NCBI GenBank assembly: GCA_019279435.1
Contig: JAAALK010000283.1
Coordinates: forward strand, 64,772,642-64,836,641
Reading direction: 5' to 3'
DNA length: 64,000 bases
DNA from: Zizania palustris
Lineage: Eukaryota; Streptophyta; Magnoliopsida; Poales; Poaceae
Shown: positions 11,552 to 23,229 of the stretch, in pieces
Position numbering within the stretch: position 1 is the first letter of the stretch
Layout: every line of letters starts with the position of its first letter
Notes under the pieces: model-generated
What the model saw: only the letters and a program-made list of their open reading frames with translations
What the model was told of the DNA's origin: nothing
The model's database searches: none
Made by a program: the position numbers and the translations under genes

Positions 11552-12363
11552 CTACGGTAGCTCAGGGGACGGCTCGATCTCGGGCTCGTGGGAGATGGTC
11601 GGGGTCGAGGAACTTGACGGTCCGGCGAGTGGAGCACTGTGGGAGATCCTCTTGGGCCTCACGGTGGGGATCCGAAGGGGTTTCTTCTTGCGAGGCAGAA
11701 GAGGTGCGATCTCCTCAAGATCCTTCTTCAAGTCTTTGAGCTGCTGGCGGAGCTGGGCATTGACCATGGCGCCTTGGCGTAGAAGCTCGTTCTGACGTCT
11801 CAACTCCTCTACCTCGAGAGTGAGCTGGGGTTCTGCTGGACTTGTCGACGGAGCTCAGCATTCTCGCGGGCCAGGTTCTCCGATGAGTGACGGTAGAAGT
11901 CGATGGTGTCGTGCTGGCTATCTGCGTCGAGGACGGCCTCCGTATGAAGGTTGTCCATGGCCTCCAAAAGTCTCATGGTGCGGGCGATGGCGGAGTTGTC
12001 CTGAGGGAGGGAGTTGATGTAGATGCTGCGGTGACTCCCTGGCGTACGCATGGGCATGAAGCGGTAGATGGTGTCGCGAAGGTGGCAGTTGTAGACCAGG
12101 CGAAGCTCGGCGAGGGACTGGAGAGCGGCTCGCTGGCTGGCCACCACGAATGAAGGTCCTCCAACTCCATGGGTGTAGAAGGGTGGCTGCGTGGAAGAGG
12201 GGCGGATCACAACCGTGACCTCGCAGTAGCTCTCATTCGCATCGGGAAAAATCCCGTGGAACGCAGGCTCATGGGGAAACCCCAAAAAGTCGACGAGCAC
12301 GCGAAGCTCGCGGATGAATCCGGCCTCGTCACGAAGAGTCCCGCTCATGGGGTGAACCGGCAT
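11552..12363 (-). pseudogene. ORF0: conserved leader protein upstream of gag, frameshifted
   Basis: The ATG at 12363 opens a 184-codon frame; a second frame (11803-11552) continues the same protein after a frameshift near 11810. It aligns along its length with the sequence at 31767-32563 in the Tekay element (shared MSGTLRDEA.FIREL, ESYCEVT, DTIDFYRHSSE and LRIPTVRPKRISH). The C-terminal half is coiled-coil-like (LRRQNELLRQ, DLKKDLEE) followed by a basic/proline stretch. I do not recognise a domain. It lies between PBS and gag, so it is translated first from genomic RNA if at all. Confidence 0.6.
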
Positions 12364-12487
12364 CTATAAAAGAGAGAAAATTTTGTGAAAACCTCGGGAG
12401 ATGAGAGGATAAGTAATCTTTTGTAAAATATAGTGAATATATATAAGTCCTAAGGTCAGGTCTGTTTGGCTTCCTACAGTCAAGTCG

Positions 12488-12499
12488 GCTCTGATACCA
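12488..12499 (-). other. Primer binding site (initiator tRNA-Met)
   Basis: The minus strand reads TGGTATCAGAGC three bases after the end of the 5' LTR, complementary to the 3' end of plant initiator tRNA-Met. The same PBS follows the 5' LTR of the Tekay element at 31633. Confidence 0.92.
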
Positions 12500-15400
12500 T
12501 CTTGTCGCGCCCCGATTTAATAAATCAGGACTTTATTGAAATTCCATAGAAAATCAATAAAACAAGACGTTCATCATGCGACCACGTACAAATACGAGCA
12601 ATCATTCACGGTTCGTAGACCGCATTAATACAAAAGTGAATGAAAGTGAAGAGAAACTAATAAAATCAAGGGTCCTAGATGAACGCCTCCTTCCAGTCTC
12701 GCCTTGACTGGGTTGCTACTCCAGACCTTCATCCTTCTCGTAGTAGATGGGCTCTGATGTTGTAAGTCAACGGGGTGAGTACAGATGTACTCAGCAAGCC
12801 ACCGAATGCAATTATAATGCAAGGTAAATAACAAGGGAGAAAGTGGCTAGTTTTGCGGAAGCAGCATAATTGTAAAGCATTAAGTGTGATCAATTTATTA
12901 GTACTGAAAAGTAAACATGTGTATGCATCATCATCTTCTAACTCGAGGAGTACGTTTCACCTCCTCGCACAACAGTCCTTACATGCCATGAATAACTTGA
13001 GCATTCAAACAATTGTAAACTAACTGCGAGTAGTCACACAACCCGCCCTTGACCGTGGGCTCGGCTTTTCGAAAAGATTGATTTTACTCTGATCAGAGAT
13101 GTACCACTGTACCCACAAGGCACGCACTCATCACCTACACCGAAGTGTAACGAGATGACCCATTTCACGGGAACTCGTGCCAAAACCTTCCGTATGGTCT
13201 TCTTCGAATCAACAGCACCCTCTTATAGGTTTCATATGGTGTCCCGACGCGTCGGAGCCCCACCATACCCCCCCTTGAGCCTCCTTTGGTACAAGTCGCC
13301 CGCAGGCTAGCCCCTTGCCCCCTCCACTATGGTGCCGAGAGACGGAGTGTTCCACACTTCCAGTTAGGACTTACCCATTAGACTTGTGGTTGGTACGGAA
13401 GTGCTTTGCAACAGATCCCGCAGACCGGTCCTTATAGTGCCCCGGGTGCGACCGACCAGTTTCCGAGCTTGCACCCGGAACCCACCATGCTTATAACATA
13501 CCTAATTCCAACAGAGTCTAGAGACAAGAATAACGGGGTATCTCATATACCAGAATCCATCTATCTACGACTCATTCTTTATATCCTATAGCAGTTGTGC
13601 CGGTACATTGGGCACTAGCTAATATTGTTATAGTAGAGTGACAAGGAGTTAAGGCTCAATAAGCATGGCTTGGGTTTGCACACAAGGACGGGGATCTAAT
13701 AAATATAAGTGTAAGGCTTGATTATTGGACTAATGCAATATTAACCTATGAGTTATAGCGATAATTTATTAAAACATGGGCTCAAATATGATCAACTGTT
13801 TCCACAGAGGTGGTCGATGACTTGCCTTGATCCGTGAATGGTGAAGGTGAAACCTTGGGATAGATCTCTGGATCTTCGACGACGTCGTAGTCTTCTCGAT
13901 GCGGAAAAGTAAATAAAACATTCAATAAACAATCCAAAACAAACAACCATACAACATACATGTTTATGTTGGATTAAGTAAAGGAGATAGAGTCTTCACT
14001 TTTAGGTTTTTGTTACTTAAACATTTAAGATTAATTTTTAATGAGATTCCTTAATTCTTATAGCTTGATATAATTATTCTTCCTAAGGGGGTTTTATTTC
14101 TCCCCTTTTTAAAGTTGAAGTAAAAAGTTATAAAATGACCTTAATGTTTTTATGGCATCAATATAGTGACATTAGGTTATTTTAGATCTTCTGAAGTTTG
14201 TTATATAAGTTTTAGGATAATTTCATAAAAGGTTGACTTCTTCTTAAATGCCTTAATTAAATGTCCTAAAAGGGCCTTTGCAATATTATTTAGTGGAATA
14301 AAGTGGACAAGACGAATATTCTATGTTTATTAAAAATAGTGAACTCAAGTGGTTAGGTTTTCTGAAGTTATTATATAAGTTGTCATGACATTTTTATAAA
14401 GTGTTTAACTTTTATTATATGAATTACTTAATTTATCCTACAAGGGCTTTTGCAATATTAGTTAATAGATTAAAGTGGGCATAGTGAACATGTTTATTTT
14501 TGTTGCATTAAAACAGTAGAACAAAGTCATGAAGTCCTCTGAATTTATTATATAGTTTTTCATAGTATTTTTGTAGGGTGTTGTATTTCCTTTATATGAA
14601 TTAATCATTTATTTTAAAGGGTCTTGGAAATGGTGGTTAGTAAATTAAAATGAGCAAAATGAATTATTATATTTTTATTGGCTTATAACCAGTGTACTGG
14701 AGTTAATAGATCATCTAAAATTAGTATATAAATTGTTAAGAGTTTTTCTGAATTATTTAATTGGAATATTAATTAAATCCTAAAAGGGGTCTTAGGAATG
14801 TTATTTAACAAAATGTCATGGACAACATGGTCATTCCATTTTTATTGTGTTAATAACAGTGAAATAGAGCCATTATATCGTCTGATATTACTTTATAAAT
14901 TTTTAAGGGTTTATCTGAATTATTTTATTGCAATATTAATTAATTTCCTAAAGGGGACTTTTCTTTATTATTTAATAAGATTATTATGTGCCAAATAAAC
15001 ATATTGTTTTTATTGCATAAAAGTGTAGAGGATGAAAATACAAATTTTCCAGAATTAAAATGGTGAATTTTGGAGTTAATTTGAGCAAGATATGAATTTT
15101 TAAAGTTTAAAGCTATTTTCTGAATTTTATTTAAACCAGAAACAGCTGCGGGTCCACGGTGAGCCAGGTCCACCATGGACCCGCGCACTGTGCGCGTGGG
15201 CCGATCAGATCTGGACCGTCCGATCCAGATCCCATGGGCGGGCGTGATGCGGAGGTTTTAAAATAACAATTAACGGCTCAGATCAGCCTGTACCGGTTCG
15301 ACTTCGATCGAGGGCCCAGATTAAATCCCGAGGGGATTTAATCTGCGCCGTCCGATGCAGATCGAATGGCCGGGACGGCGTCCGGCACGGTCGCGGCACG

Positions 15401-15830
15401 GGGAAGACAGACGTCTTCGTCTCCAGCGTCGGCCGAACGACGGCGAGCGGCCACCGGCAGCGGCGACGGCCTAGGGCCCTATTTTCTGGTAAAAACGGGT
15501 AGAGGGGAGGATGGGGAGTACGGGGGTACCAAAGATGACGGAGAATGACGACCGGCGGCGATCGGCGTTGAGGAGCAGGCGGCGAAGCCCTTCGGGGTCG
15601 ACGGCGACGGCGTGATCCGGCGGTGATCTGGCCCAACAGAAGTGGGGCCGAGGTAGAGGAGGTGTTGGGGATCCCGACGGTGTCGATGGCGAGGGCGGCG
15701 ACGTCCCGAGTCGACGGCGAATGTTTGCCGGAGCCGAGGCAGGGGAGAAATCCGAAAGAAGGAGGGCGGCGGCTTGGGATGGCAATGGCTTAGGCTTTGG
15801 TGGCGTGGCGTAGTGCGGTGAGGGCGGGGC

Positions 15831-15837
15831 TTAAATA
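15831..15837 (-). promoter_or_regulatory. TATA-like promoter of the 5' LTR
   Basis: The minus strand reads CTCTATTTAAGCCCC inside a GC-rich region. The downstream sequence matches that following TATAAAG at 49981 in the Tekay LTR, supporting a conserved transcription start about 30 bp further on. A transcript from here would cross the PBS, ORF0 and the gag-derived ORF in the 3' LTR. Confidence 0.5.
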
Positions 15838-16692
15838 GAGGGACGCCGGCGGTGCGAAAGGAAAGCAGAGGGAGGGAAACCCGAGGGGTTTCCATGGATA
15901 CTCCGGCGAACTTTACCAAAGCTCGGGATAGCTTCCAAATAGGCGAAAACGCGTCGGAAAGTGAGGGAAAGGGATCGCGGGCGGATGGGGGGTCGAGATC
16001 CCGACTTGATTTGGTGTCCCGAGGCGGCCGGCGGCGAGATTTGGTAGGGGGGGGTCGCTGGAAGGAAGGAGGGGATCCCCTTCCGTCGGGGAAGAAGAAC
16101 CTGACAGGTGGGTCCCACCTGTCAGTGAGTGCGTGCGAGGGAGTGAGGGGATGACGAGCGGGCCCGGAGTGGCAGTGGTCGAGGGGAATGCGGGAGAGGC
16201 TGGCGAGTGGGACCGGCTGGCGCGTGCGGGCGGGAAGCAAAGGGGGCGTGCCGACAGGTGGGCCCCGCCTGTCGGTGGGCGTGGCCAGAATGGGCTGGGC
16301 CGAAAAGGCTTTAGGGAGGGAAAATAGGGTTGCGGCCCAATAAGACTTAAAATTCCTTTTTCAATTAAAATAATTCCAGAATATTCATTATTTGATAAAG
16401 GCCTGAAGCACTGTTGCTAAAATTTTGAAAAAAATTCTCAAAAATATTTCTTGGTCTCTAGTTTATCCCATAAAATTTTCAAGTCCAAATTTTGAATATT
16501 TGTCTCTGTTTGGCTTTAATAAGGCTCTTTTAGGAGTTTTCTTTAATAATAAAATTCAGAAATTCATTTAATATTATTTTTCCTTTATTTTATTCCCTTT
16601 TAATTTTGGGGCTGTTACAATCCTATCCCCCTTACAGAGAATCTCGTCCTCGAGATTCGAAGCGAACCTCGGGAAAACTGAGGGACTGAGTT

Positions 16693-17379
16693 CTACTGGT
16701 GCTCCGGATTAGGAGGAGGAGTTACATCAGGAGTAGGCAAAGCGATTTCTGGATCCGGGTTGGTTGAGATCAAATTGGGAGTGTCCTTGGTTGTATCTGG
16801 TTTCTCTTTGTGGTGATCTAGAGTCTGTTTCTCTGAATTTGGGATGGAGGATGGTACCCGCTTGGGATAGGGGCAGTTGTTGGCGTAGTGTCCTCCTTGG
16901 CGACAGTTGTAGCACACAATTGGCTTGCCATTCCTGTCCCTCTTGTACCCGGTAGCTTGCGCTGGTGTCTTTCTAGCTGGCGATGCTTGGGGTGGGATGT
17001 CTGTGCTTGGCCCTCCGAGGGTGGTTCGTGGCTTGGCAGGGGTTGGGGCTTGAGGTGGAATCACTCTGGTTTCTGGTATAGTTGCTTTGTTCACCAATCT
17101 TTGAAAGTTGGCGAAATCCCCGTGGATCAGCTGAAGGGAGAGCTCGTGTTGGTGTTGTTGGAGACGGAACAACTGTGCCTGCTGCTCTTGCATCTGCCTT
17201 TGTAGTTGTTGCATCTGGGTAAGCAGCGTGGCGATCAGTTGATTCTGTTTTGCCATCATCTCCGTAAGTGTGGAATGATAGACAACAGGGGTCTGCTGGT
17301 GTCCAACTGCACCCCACTGAGGCAGATTGCCTGAGGTGTTTCCATCGTGTGGAGCTCCTGATCCTTGGTTGTTGGCCAT
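16693..17379 (-). CDS. Truncated Gag with CCHC zinc knuckle, carried in the 5' LTR
   Basis: This is identical in translation to the ORF at 10011-10697. Here it lies in U3, upstream of the putative transcription start, so it would not be read from this LTR's own promoter. It is most likely the DNA duplicate created by reverse transcription, and the 3' copy is the one present on genomic RNA. Confidence 0.5.
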   Translation of the reverse strand: MANNQGSGAPHDGNTSGNLPQWGAVGHQQTPVVYHSTLTEMMAKQNQLIATLLTQMQQLQRQMQEQQAQLFRLQQHQHELSLQLIHGDFANFQRLVNKATIPETRVIPPQAPTPAKPRTTLGGPSTDIPPQASPARKTPAQATGYKRDRNGKPIVCYNCRQGGHYANNCPYPKRVPSSIPNSEKQTLDHHKEKPDTTKDTPNLISTNPDPEIALPTPDVTPPPNPEHQ

Positions 17380-19051
17380 CCTGAAGTTGAAGGGTTTCAA
17401 AGAGAAGGTGTCGTCATTAAGGGGGAATGGTTACTGATTTTTATTGCCTAAGATGGATAATTTGACCTAGATGCTTTATGTTAGTCCCTTATTACTTTCA
17501 TACTCATGCCCTATATCATTTTTAATATAAATGGTTTATCATGTATTTTATTCACTCAACATTCGTGTTGTAATATATTTTATTAATTTGTGTTTAGAGG
17601 TTTAAGATGAAGTGATGTTGATTATATCTCATTGAATTCCTTGGTACCAAAATTCCAGAAAAAATTTTGGAACACAATTTGATGCTTAGGAGAATTTTTA
17701 GGAAAAATACTCTAGCTAATTTTAAATGAAATTTTTAGGCCCATATTTTAGCTTTCCTCTTTCTTGATGTATAGGGAATCCTTTCCATGAAATTTATTTA
17801 TTAATTTATTTTATTTTTAATGCCTGGCGAAAATCAAGGTGTTACAACCCCTAGGGTTTACACTGTTTTTGTCTCAGCAAGCTGAGGGGGCACAGATGGT
17901 AGTCTACTTTATTTGGAGGCTTCTTTTGTCAGCTTCGCAGAGGAGACAACATCAACTTTTGCAGAGCAGACACGATCAGCCTTTCAGTTTTTTTGGAGTC
18001 TTATGAAGCCCCTCTTCGCACGCGAGGTGTGCGGTAGCTTCGGCGAGAATCTTGGAGCCAGACGGCCTTCGCTTCACTGAAGTCAGCCTTCGATACAGTG
18101 ACAGTTTTGAGCCGAAGCCGTCAAAGCTCTTTAGCCTTCGCGCCATCACCCCCGGAGTGGACCACCACGGCTTCGCAGCTACTCCCAGCTCAAACTTCGT
18201 TAGTCCGTGTACCAAAGCCATGTATGGCCGAAGTATCTCAAGTCAGCCATACTCCGAAGCCCCACCTTCAGAGTACCTTTGCCACCTTTCGAAGTCCTTC
18301 AGTCCAAGGCCTCCGCATGAAGCATATCCATAATCACCCCTTCGCAGTGTCTCAGCCCCGAGCACACTCTACGAAGACCCTTATCAGAACCATGCATTCG
18401 ATGCACCTTGACTTCCGAGACCTTCGTCAGGTGTCCCTTCGAGTGCCTCCATCCGGAGCACACTTTGAACGCCTTGCCTCAATGCTGAGGACTTCATCCA
18501 CCATACTTTGGAGTCACTCCGTCCAGAGCACCCTTCGAAGTGCCTCGTCTCCGAGGACTTTGCCTCGGGGTACCTTTAGCCGGATCCACCCTCCACACTT
18601 TCTGCCTTCACCTGACGCACCTTGACCCGAGGACCGACCTCAACCCCACGCAGCCTTCGTGACCGACCTCCCCACTCGCCTGGCATCAAGCCTACCACTT
18701 GACCCAGGTTCACTTGCTGTGAACTGTCCGTCGCCTCCGAAGTCACCTGCGCACCACCGACAAACAGACAAGCATTTCTAGTACCTCAGAGATCTTTCCT
18801 GTAAACAACCTTCGGTACACACTTCGGTGTACCGCCCAAAGTACCGAACCCTTTGGTATGTAAGTCATCGTGTTCTGCCGGACCCCTCCGACAGACACAC
18901 TCCGTTGCAACAGCCGCAACAACCAAACCCACCGAACCCTTCGGTGAAACACCCTCTAAATCCCTTCAGAGAGACCCCTTCGAATCTAGAAGGTAAATCC
19001 TGTCAATCACTCGTCAAAGACTCCGAAACCAACCCTTGGTTTCTTACATAG

Positions 19052-21020
19052 TTTCATTACATGCTTACTATTATTAATGCATAGGACTATTGCTTAATGA
19101 ATTAGTTGTCACACACACATGTGAATTAAATTGTAGCCTAGTGACGGGGAGCTATTAAGTTAGCAGCCTGACATATGAGAGCAATTAGATTTAACATACA
19201 TTAGGTTATATTCATTTGGTTTTATGCACTTTTTACATCGTTTCAAATATAGGACATGGTAAGTATGTGAAATCCTATGGTATCAACTTATGTTCCTGAC
19301 AGTTGCCTCATAAAGATCAATCATCTAATCAATGGGGGGTATCACCAGGTTTATACTATATATTGTACATTGTATATATTATTTGTGTGGTACTAAATCT
19401 AACAAACTGATGTAATATTATCTTACTGTTTTAGTAATTATCAAGAATATTTAGCGATATCAATAACATTCGTACTAGTGACACTCTTAAGATTTTGACA
19501 AGGAATGAGTGTACTAGTGAGGTTGAGATTGTGAGCTATGGAGGCAGGATATGCCTTCACAAAGAGTGAGCCAAATTTAGTCAAAGAGGTGGCCTCATGC
19601 AAGGAGACTATATGGTCAAAATAATGGGACATACCCAATTGATAGTTATAGCCAAATTTTACACTAACTTTGGTGACGAGAACACCCTAATGGGTATAAA
19701 AGTGGAGGAAAACAATAGTAGTACATACATAGAACTGATATTACTTACTAGATATTCATGTTTTGTTTATGAGTCTGACATGATTTCATTATAATGTCAG
19801 GAAAGGGCTCTAGCAATGTTGTGGGCAGAAAGAGGAAGGGAATAGCTAGGGAGGTCGACACCGACCAAATGGAGCAACTGAAGCACATCTGTTATTTTAG
19901 CAATCCAATAGATGTAACTCTAGCGAGGAAGGCTCTCCTGCAAGACATCTCGATAAGTTTATCCTCTGATATTATGTTATATGTCTGCACAATAAATAAG
20001 GTGATCATCAATAAGAAGTTGGTGGTATGTTATTTGTACATGTTAGTGTTTACCTATATCATATATGCAGATCGTCTTGTGTAACTAGCTTTTGTTTAAA
20101 TTTTATTGTTATAGTACTTTTTAAGACAATACTATGAGATGTACATTATACCTCACCTACACCAACATACCAACGAGATTCAAGTGACAGCGGTAGGGTC
20201 TGAGACAGACCACAGTTGGATGATGCTAGCTAACAAGAAGTATGTTAGAAATCGTTCTTTACCCGAGAGTTACATCACATAAGGTTACTCTAGTGAGAAA
20301 ATAGTACAGTGGGATGTCGAGTACATAAACCCCGAATAACCCAATTAGTGTGCCTCACTCTAGCCATGAGGGTATACTAGCAGGTCAAGGACATGAGCAA
20401 GTAAACAATCACTCTGGATTCAAAGACACATGACCAAGCTTATTTCCTCGTGTTGCAATAATCGATCAAAGTGTAGAGAACTTGTCTCGTACCGAAGCTT
20501 AAACTGCAAAACAACAAATGAAAATGTTCAATAGCTTGTTTTAGAATCGGATCGCACGATCGAAAACCCTAATAAGTGAATCGACCAAGCAACTAACTAT
20601 AGGTCCTATATACACTGTTACAACATATTGAGATTATCATATAAACAATTATACATTCTACAATTGATTAAAATAGCAAGAGCACAAATCAGAATAGTGG
20701 TGTTTGTATAGTTGCTTACGACAACAACAATGTAAATAACACATATTACGATCAGATAGATGATGCTTGGAAACTTGACTACCTAAGATTCAAGGTATCT
20801 CTATTTTAATGTCGTTGGGTCATCGGAATAAAAGAGTTGTTGTTTGTTACGATAAATGATATGCAAGCTCATCGTCACTTGTCTGTTTAAAGCAAAAAGA
20901 AAGGTCAATCTTGCCTATGGTGTTTGGAGGAAACATCAAACACGTGATTGAACCACGACGGTATACATATATCATCGATGTTTCTTTCTAATAAAACACC
21001 CCTACAAAAAATTGAAATTG
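19052..21020. other. Unassigned DNA with one small unrecognised ORF
   Basis: About 2 kb of AT-rich sequence. The only open frame of note is 19794-20084 on the plus strand, 96 codons, with a basic N-terminus (GRKRKGIAREV) and a hydrophobic C-terminus. I do not recognise it. It could be a decayed transposon exon, since CACTA-like motifs lie at 267 on the other side of the solo-LTR insertion, but nothing links the two directly. Confidence 0.3.
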
Positions 21021-21870
21021 CAGTTTAATGGCTTCGTAGAGAAGACCTCAACGGTATACATGCATTCGGTTGTGGGCAAATCCGGTTCGTGCGAAAATGG
21101 GCTCCGGCTTCCTCACGATGGAGCGTACCGTGGGCAATGCTGAGCCACCGTCGGCGACGGCGGACGAGGATAGTGGGAGAGACAGAGGAAAGTGGAAGAT
21201 GCTGCAGCGAAGTGCTGGCCAGCCGGCAGCTCGCATCATGGCGTGCTCTATTGTCCACATGGGGTGCACGACGGCGATGAGCTAGCTAGGGGTGAGATCA
21301 TCAATTAGCAGCAGTTGGTCATCGCCGTCGCTGCCATGGCGTCGTGTGGTGTACTGGTGTTCCTTGCCTGCCGTCGTAAATTTCTACATTTCTACTAGCT
21401 GTAGGTCTCGCCACTCTTCTTGCTGGTCCGATCAGTACACGACCTCAAGAACCGTCGGTTCATGTGAAAGAAATCAATACTCCCTGCGCTCTGCAACCCA
21501 ACGAGTAAAATGTCACGTAGAATAAATTAAATCTGTGCCATCAACTTAGCTTTCAGTACGTTATTTTTATTATCCTCCTCCTGGCACAATCTTTTTTACG
21601 AATCTGTAAAAGGTGGTTTAATTTCATGTATTATGCTATTACTTGTGTGGAACAGAGTTTGTTTATCGTGCCTTTATCAAGGTTACCAATCAGGCAAAAT
21701 TTGTGAATGGGATTGAATCTCATTTCTTTATGAAAACACTGAATTTACTGCGGTTTAATTCTGAAAATTCACTGCATGACATGAAATTTGATAAATCATA
21801 TCGAGTATTCTCTCCCGTGAAATTTTATTTTTTTAATTCAAAATTACAGATCGATCTAGCTCGGCGTTAA
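21021..21870 (+). repeat. Copy A of an old diverged duplicated segment
   Basis: The GC-rich block (21060-21440) and the following AT-rich block (21540-21680) have counterparts in the same order at 23230-23700 and 24690-24850. Shared landmarks are GGTGAGATCA-TCAATTAGCAGCA, TAAATTTCTAC/TAAAATTCTAC and GGAACAGAGTTTGTTTATCGTGCCTTTAT versus GGAGCAGAATTCGTTTATCATCCCTTTAT. No intact ORF is shared, so it looks like duplicated non-coding or gene-remnant sequence. Confidence 0.5.
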
Positions 21871-22001
21871 AAATTACGAAACTAGTTCATTGTCAAAACA
21901 CAAATATAAATGATTTTCAATAAAACGGGAATATTTTTTTAAAATAATCTTAGTTTTGAGTATAAGGTTATATGTAACACGAGCGATCAAGGATAAATAT
22001 A

Positions 22002-22359
22002 GGGTTTCTTTGGAAAACACGATTTAAGAAATACGGGAATAGAAAAACATAGATTAGAATACCCTATACACATAAGTACTATAGGAATTTAAAACGTAAG
22101 AATTTTGAAAATGATGTGTTTGGGTGGATCATAAGAAATAATCATAAGAATTTATTGTAAGAGAAGAGAGACAAAGAGAGAAAATACATTCTTCTCGAAG
22201 GAAAAATAAAATGAGGCTCATGATCCAATTTTCTATGAAACTATGGAATGGGGTGGAGGACTTCATCAATCCTATGTTCCAAATAACCAAGATAGGAAAA
22301 TTTTTGAAAGATTTGAATACTTTGAAAATTCTACAAAATTATTTCAATCAAAGAAGCCC
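22002..22359. mobile_element. Putative MITE with GGGTTTCTTTG / CAAAGAAGCCC ends
   Basis: The left end reads GGGTTTCTTTGGAAAA and the right end TCAATCAAAGAAGCCC, imperfect inverted repeats, with an AT-rich interior of about 350 bp. No target duplication was found. GGGCTTCTTTG ends are common among grass MITEs. Confidence 0.45.
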
Positions 22360-22379
22360 TTGCTGAATGTAATGAGCTG

Positions 22380-23229
22380 AGTTTTTTTGGTTTGGTTGAC
22401 GAAATATAAATTCCGTATGATAAGCCCAAATTTAGTAGATAAGGCTTGTCATACATATTTAATTACGATGAATATGATAAATTATGATGAATACGATGGT
22501 GTAATCGAATCATAAACTGAATAAATGATTTAAGAAAAAATTATTTAAAACTTATTAACCAAACATACCCACCCAACCAATCATAACAATCAGACCAAGC
22601 AATATCATAACTTTATCCTGTCAATTGATTTAACCCGTACAAAGGTTTATCATGGTACGTACGATCAGAGCCCAAAGCTCGGATGCTCGTGAAAGTTGCT
22701 GGGCCTCCGGCTAATGTTTTCTTTTGGTTGGGCCATGGACTTCTTTTTTACTAGCTGGTGTTTTTGTTTTTTTGCTCATTAGATGTTTTCTATTTTTCTG
22801 TTGGAAAAATGTTTTTGTTTTCACTCTCCAAATAATATGCACTATTATTGATAAATCGTTTTCTTTTTCCAATCAATTATTGTGATGAAAAAATTATATC
22901 CCATTAAACATGGAAATAATTTCATTGATTCTATTCAAGCTTATCAATTCCATCCTGGTACTTTCTGTCACTCAAACCCGGTATGTATCGTTCCACCTTA
23001 AAATTATATTTTGATTTTTTTAATATAGGTTACAAATTATTTATATTAAACTATATATTATATTGTATTTAAGTTATACACTATATTAAAGATATCAATG
23101 CAATAAAATATACCATATTTAATTATGATTAATATATATTTTAAATATATTTATATTATATTATTAGGTCCAAAAACGATATACCGGTATCAATCCTATA
23201 CTTAAAAAATTATTCTAGGAACCAAATTG
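22380..23229. other. AT-rich DNA without recognisable features
   Basis: There is no ORF above background. TTTGGTTTGGTTGACG near 22387 and AACCAAACATACCCACCC near 22557 form a weak inverted pair that might bound another small MITE, but no duplication supports it. Confidence 0.3.

Larger units (their letters stand above)
5821..17846 (-). mobile_element. Young non-autonomous Ty3/gypsy-type element with 5.3-kb LTRs
   Basis: Two 5,344-bp copies (5821-11164 and 12503-17846, offset 6,682 bp) flank 1,338 bp of internal DNA. ACCCC precedes 5821 and follows 17846, a perfect 5-bp duplication that proves a single integration unit. On the minus strand the LTR starts TGTAACACC and ends GCGCGACA. A PBS complementary to initiator tRNA-Met and a polypurine tract border the internal region. 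Coding content is ORF0 and a truncated gag only; there is no protease, RT, RNase H or integrase, so mobilisation must have been in trans. The LTR and ORF0 resemble those of the Tekay element at 30792-52394. Confidence 0.93.
12503..17846 (-). repeat. 5' LTR (5,344 bp) of the non-autonomous element
   Basis: This is the direct repeat of 5821-11164 at a 6,682-bp offset. It starts TGTAACACC at 17846 and ends in ACA at 12503, next to the PBS. With the TATA-like box at 15831 taken as promoter, U3 would be about 2.0 kb and include the gag-derived ORF, and R-U5 about 3.3 kb. Confidence 0.9.
987..19046. mobile_element. LTR-like element, probable solo LTR, split by two later insertions
   Basis: Three blocks (987-1425, 5439-5820 and 17852-19046) become one roughly 2.0-kb sequence once the hAT element and the 12-kb retrotransposon, each with one copy of its target duplication, are removed. 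The left end starts TGTTGGACCG. The direct repeat CATAG lies at 982-986 and 19047-19051, as expected of a 5-bp target duplication; the right end is ambiguous by two bases (TTA or TTACA). The interior is rich in CTTCG/TTCGAA motifs. A TATA-like TATTTATAG at about 5778-5786 reads TATAAATA on the minus strand, hinting at minus orientation. No PBS, polypurine tract or coding domain was seen, so a solo LTR is the best reading and a short non-coding element the alternative. Confidence 0.55.

Noticed and set aside
12488..12499. tRNA gene remnant
   Set aside because: The tRNA-Met-complementary word here and at 31633 is only a primer binding site next to an LTR; no cloverleaf sequence surrounds it.
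5821..17846. Tandem genomic duplication of a 6.7-kb segment
   Set aside because: The repeat limits coincide with LTR ends, a PBS and a polypurine tract, and the whole unit is flanked by the 5-bp repeat ACCCC. This is an LTR retrotransposon, not a tandem duplication.
22380..22575. Further MITE bounded by TTTGGTTTGGTTGAC and AACCAAACATACC
   Set aside because: The inverted match is short and no target duplication or subterminal pattern supports it.
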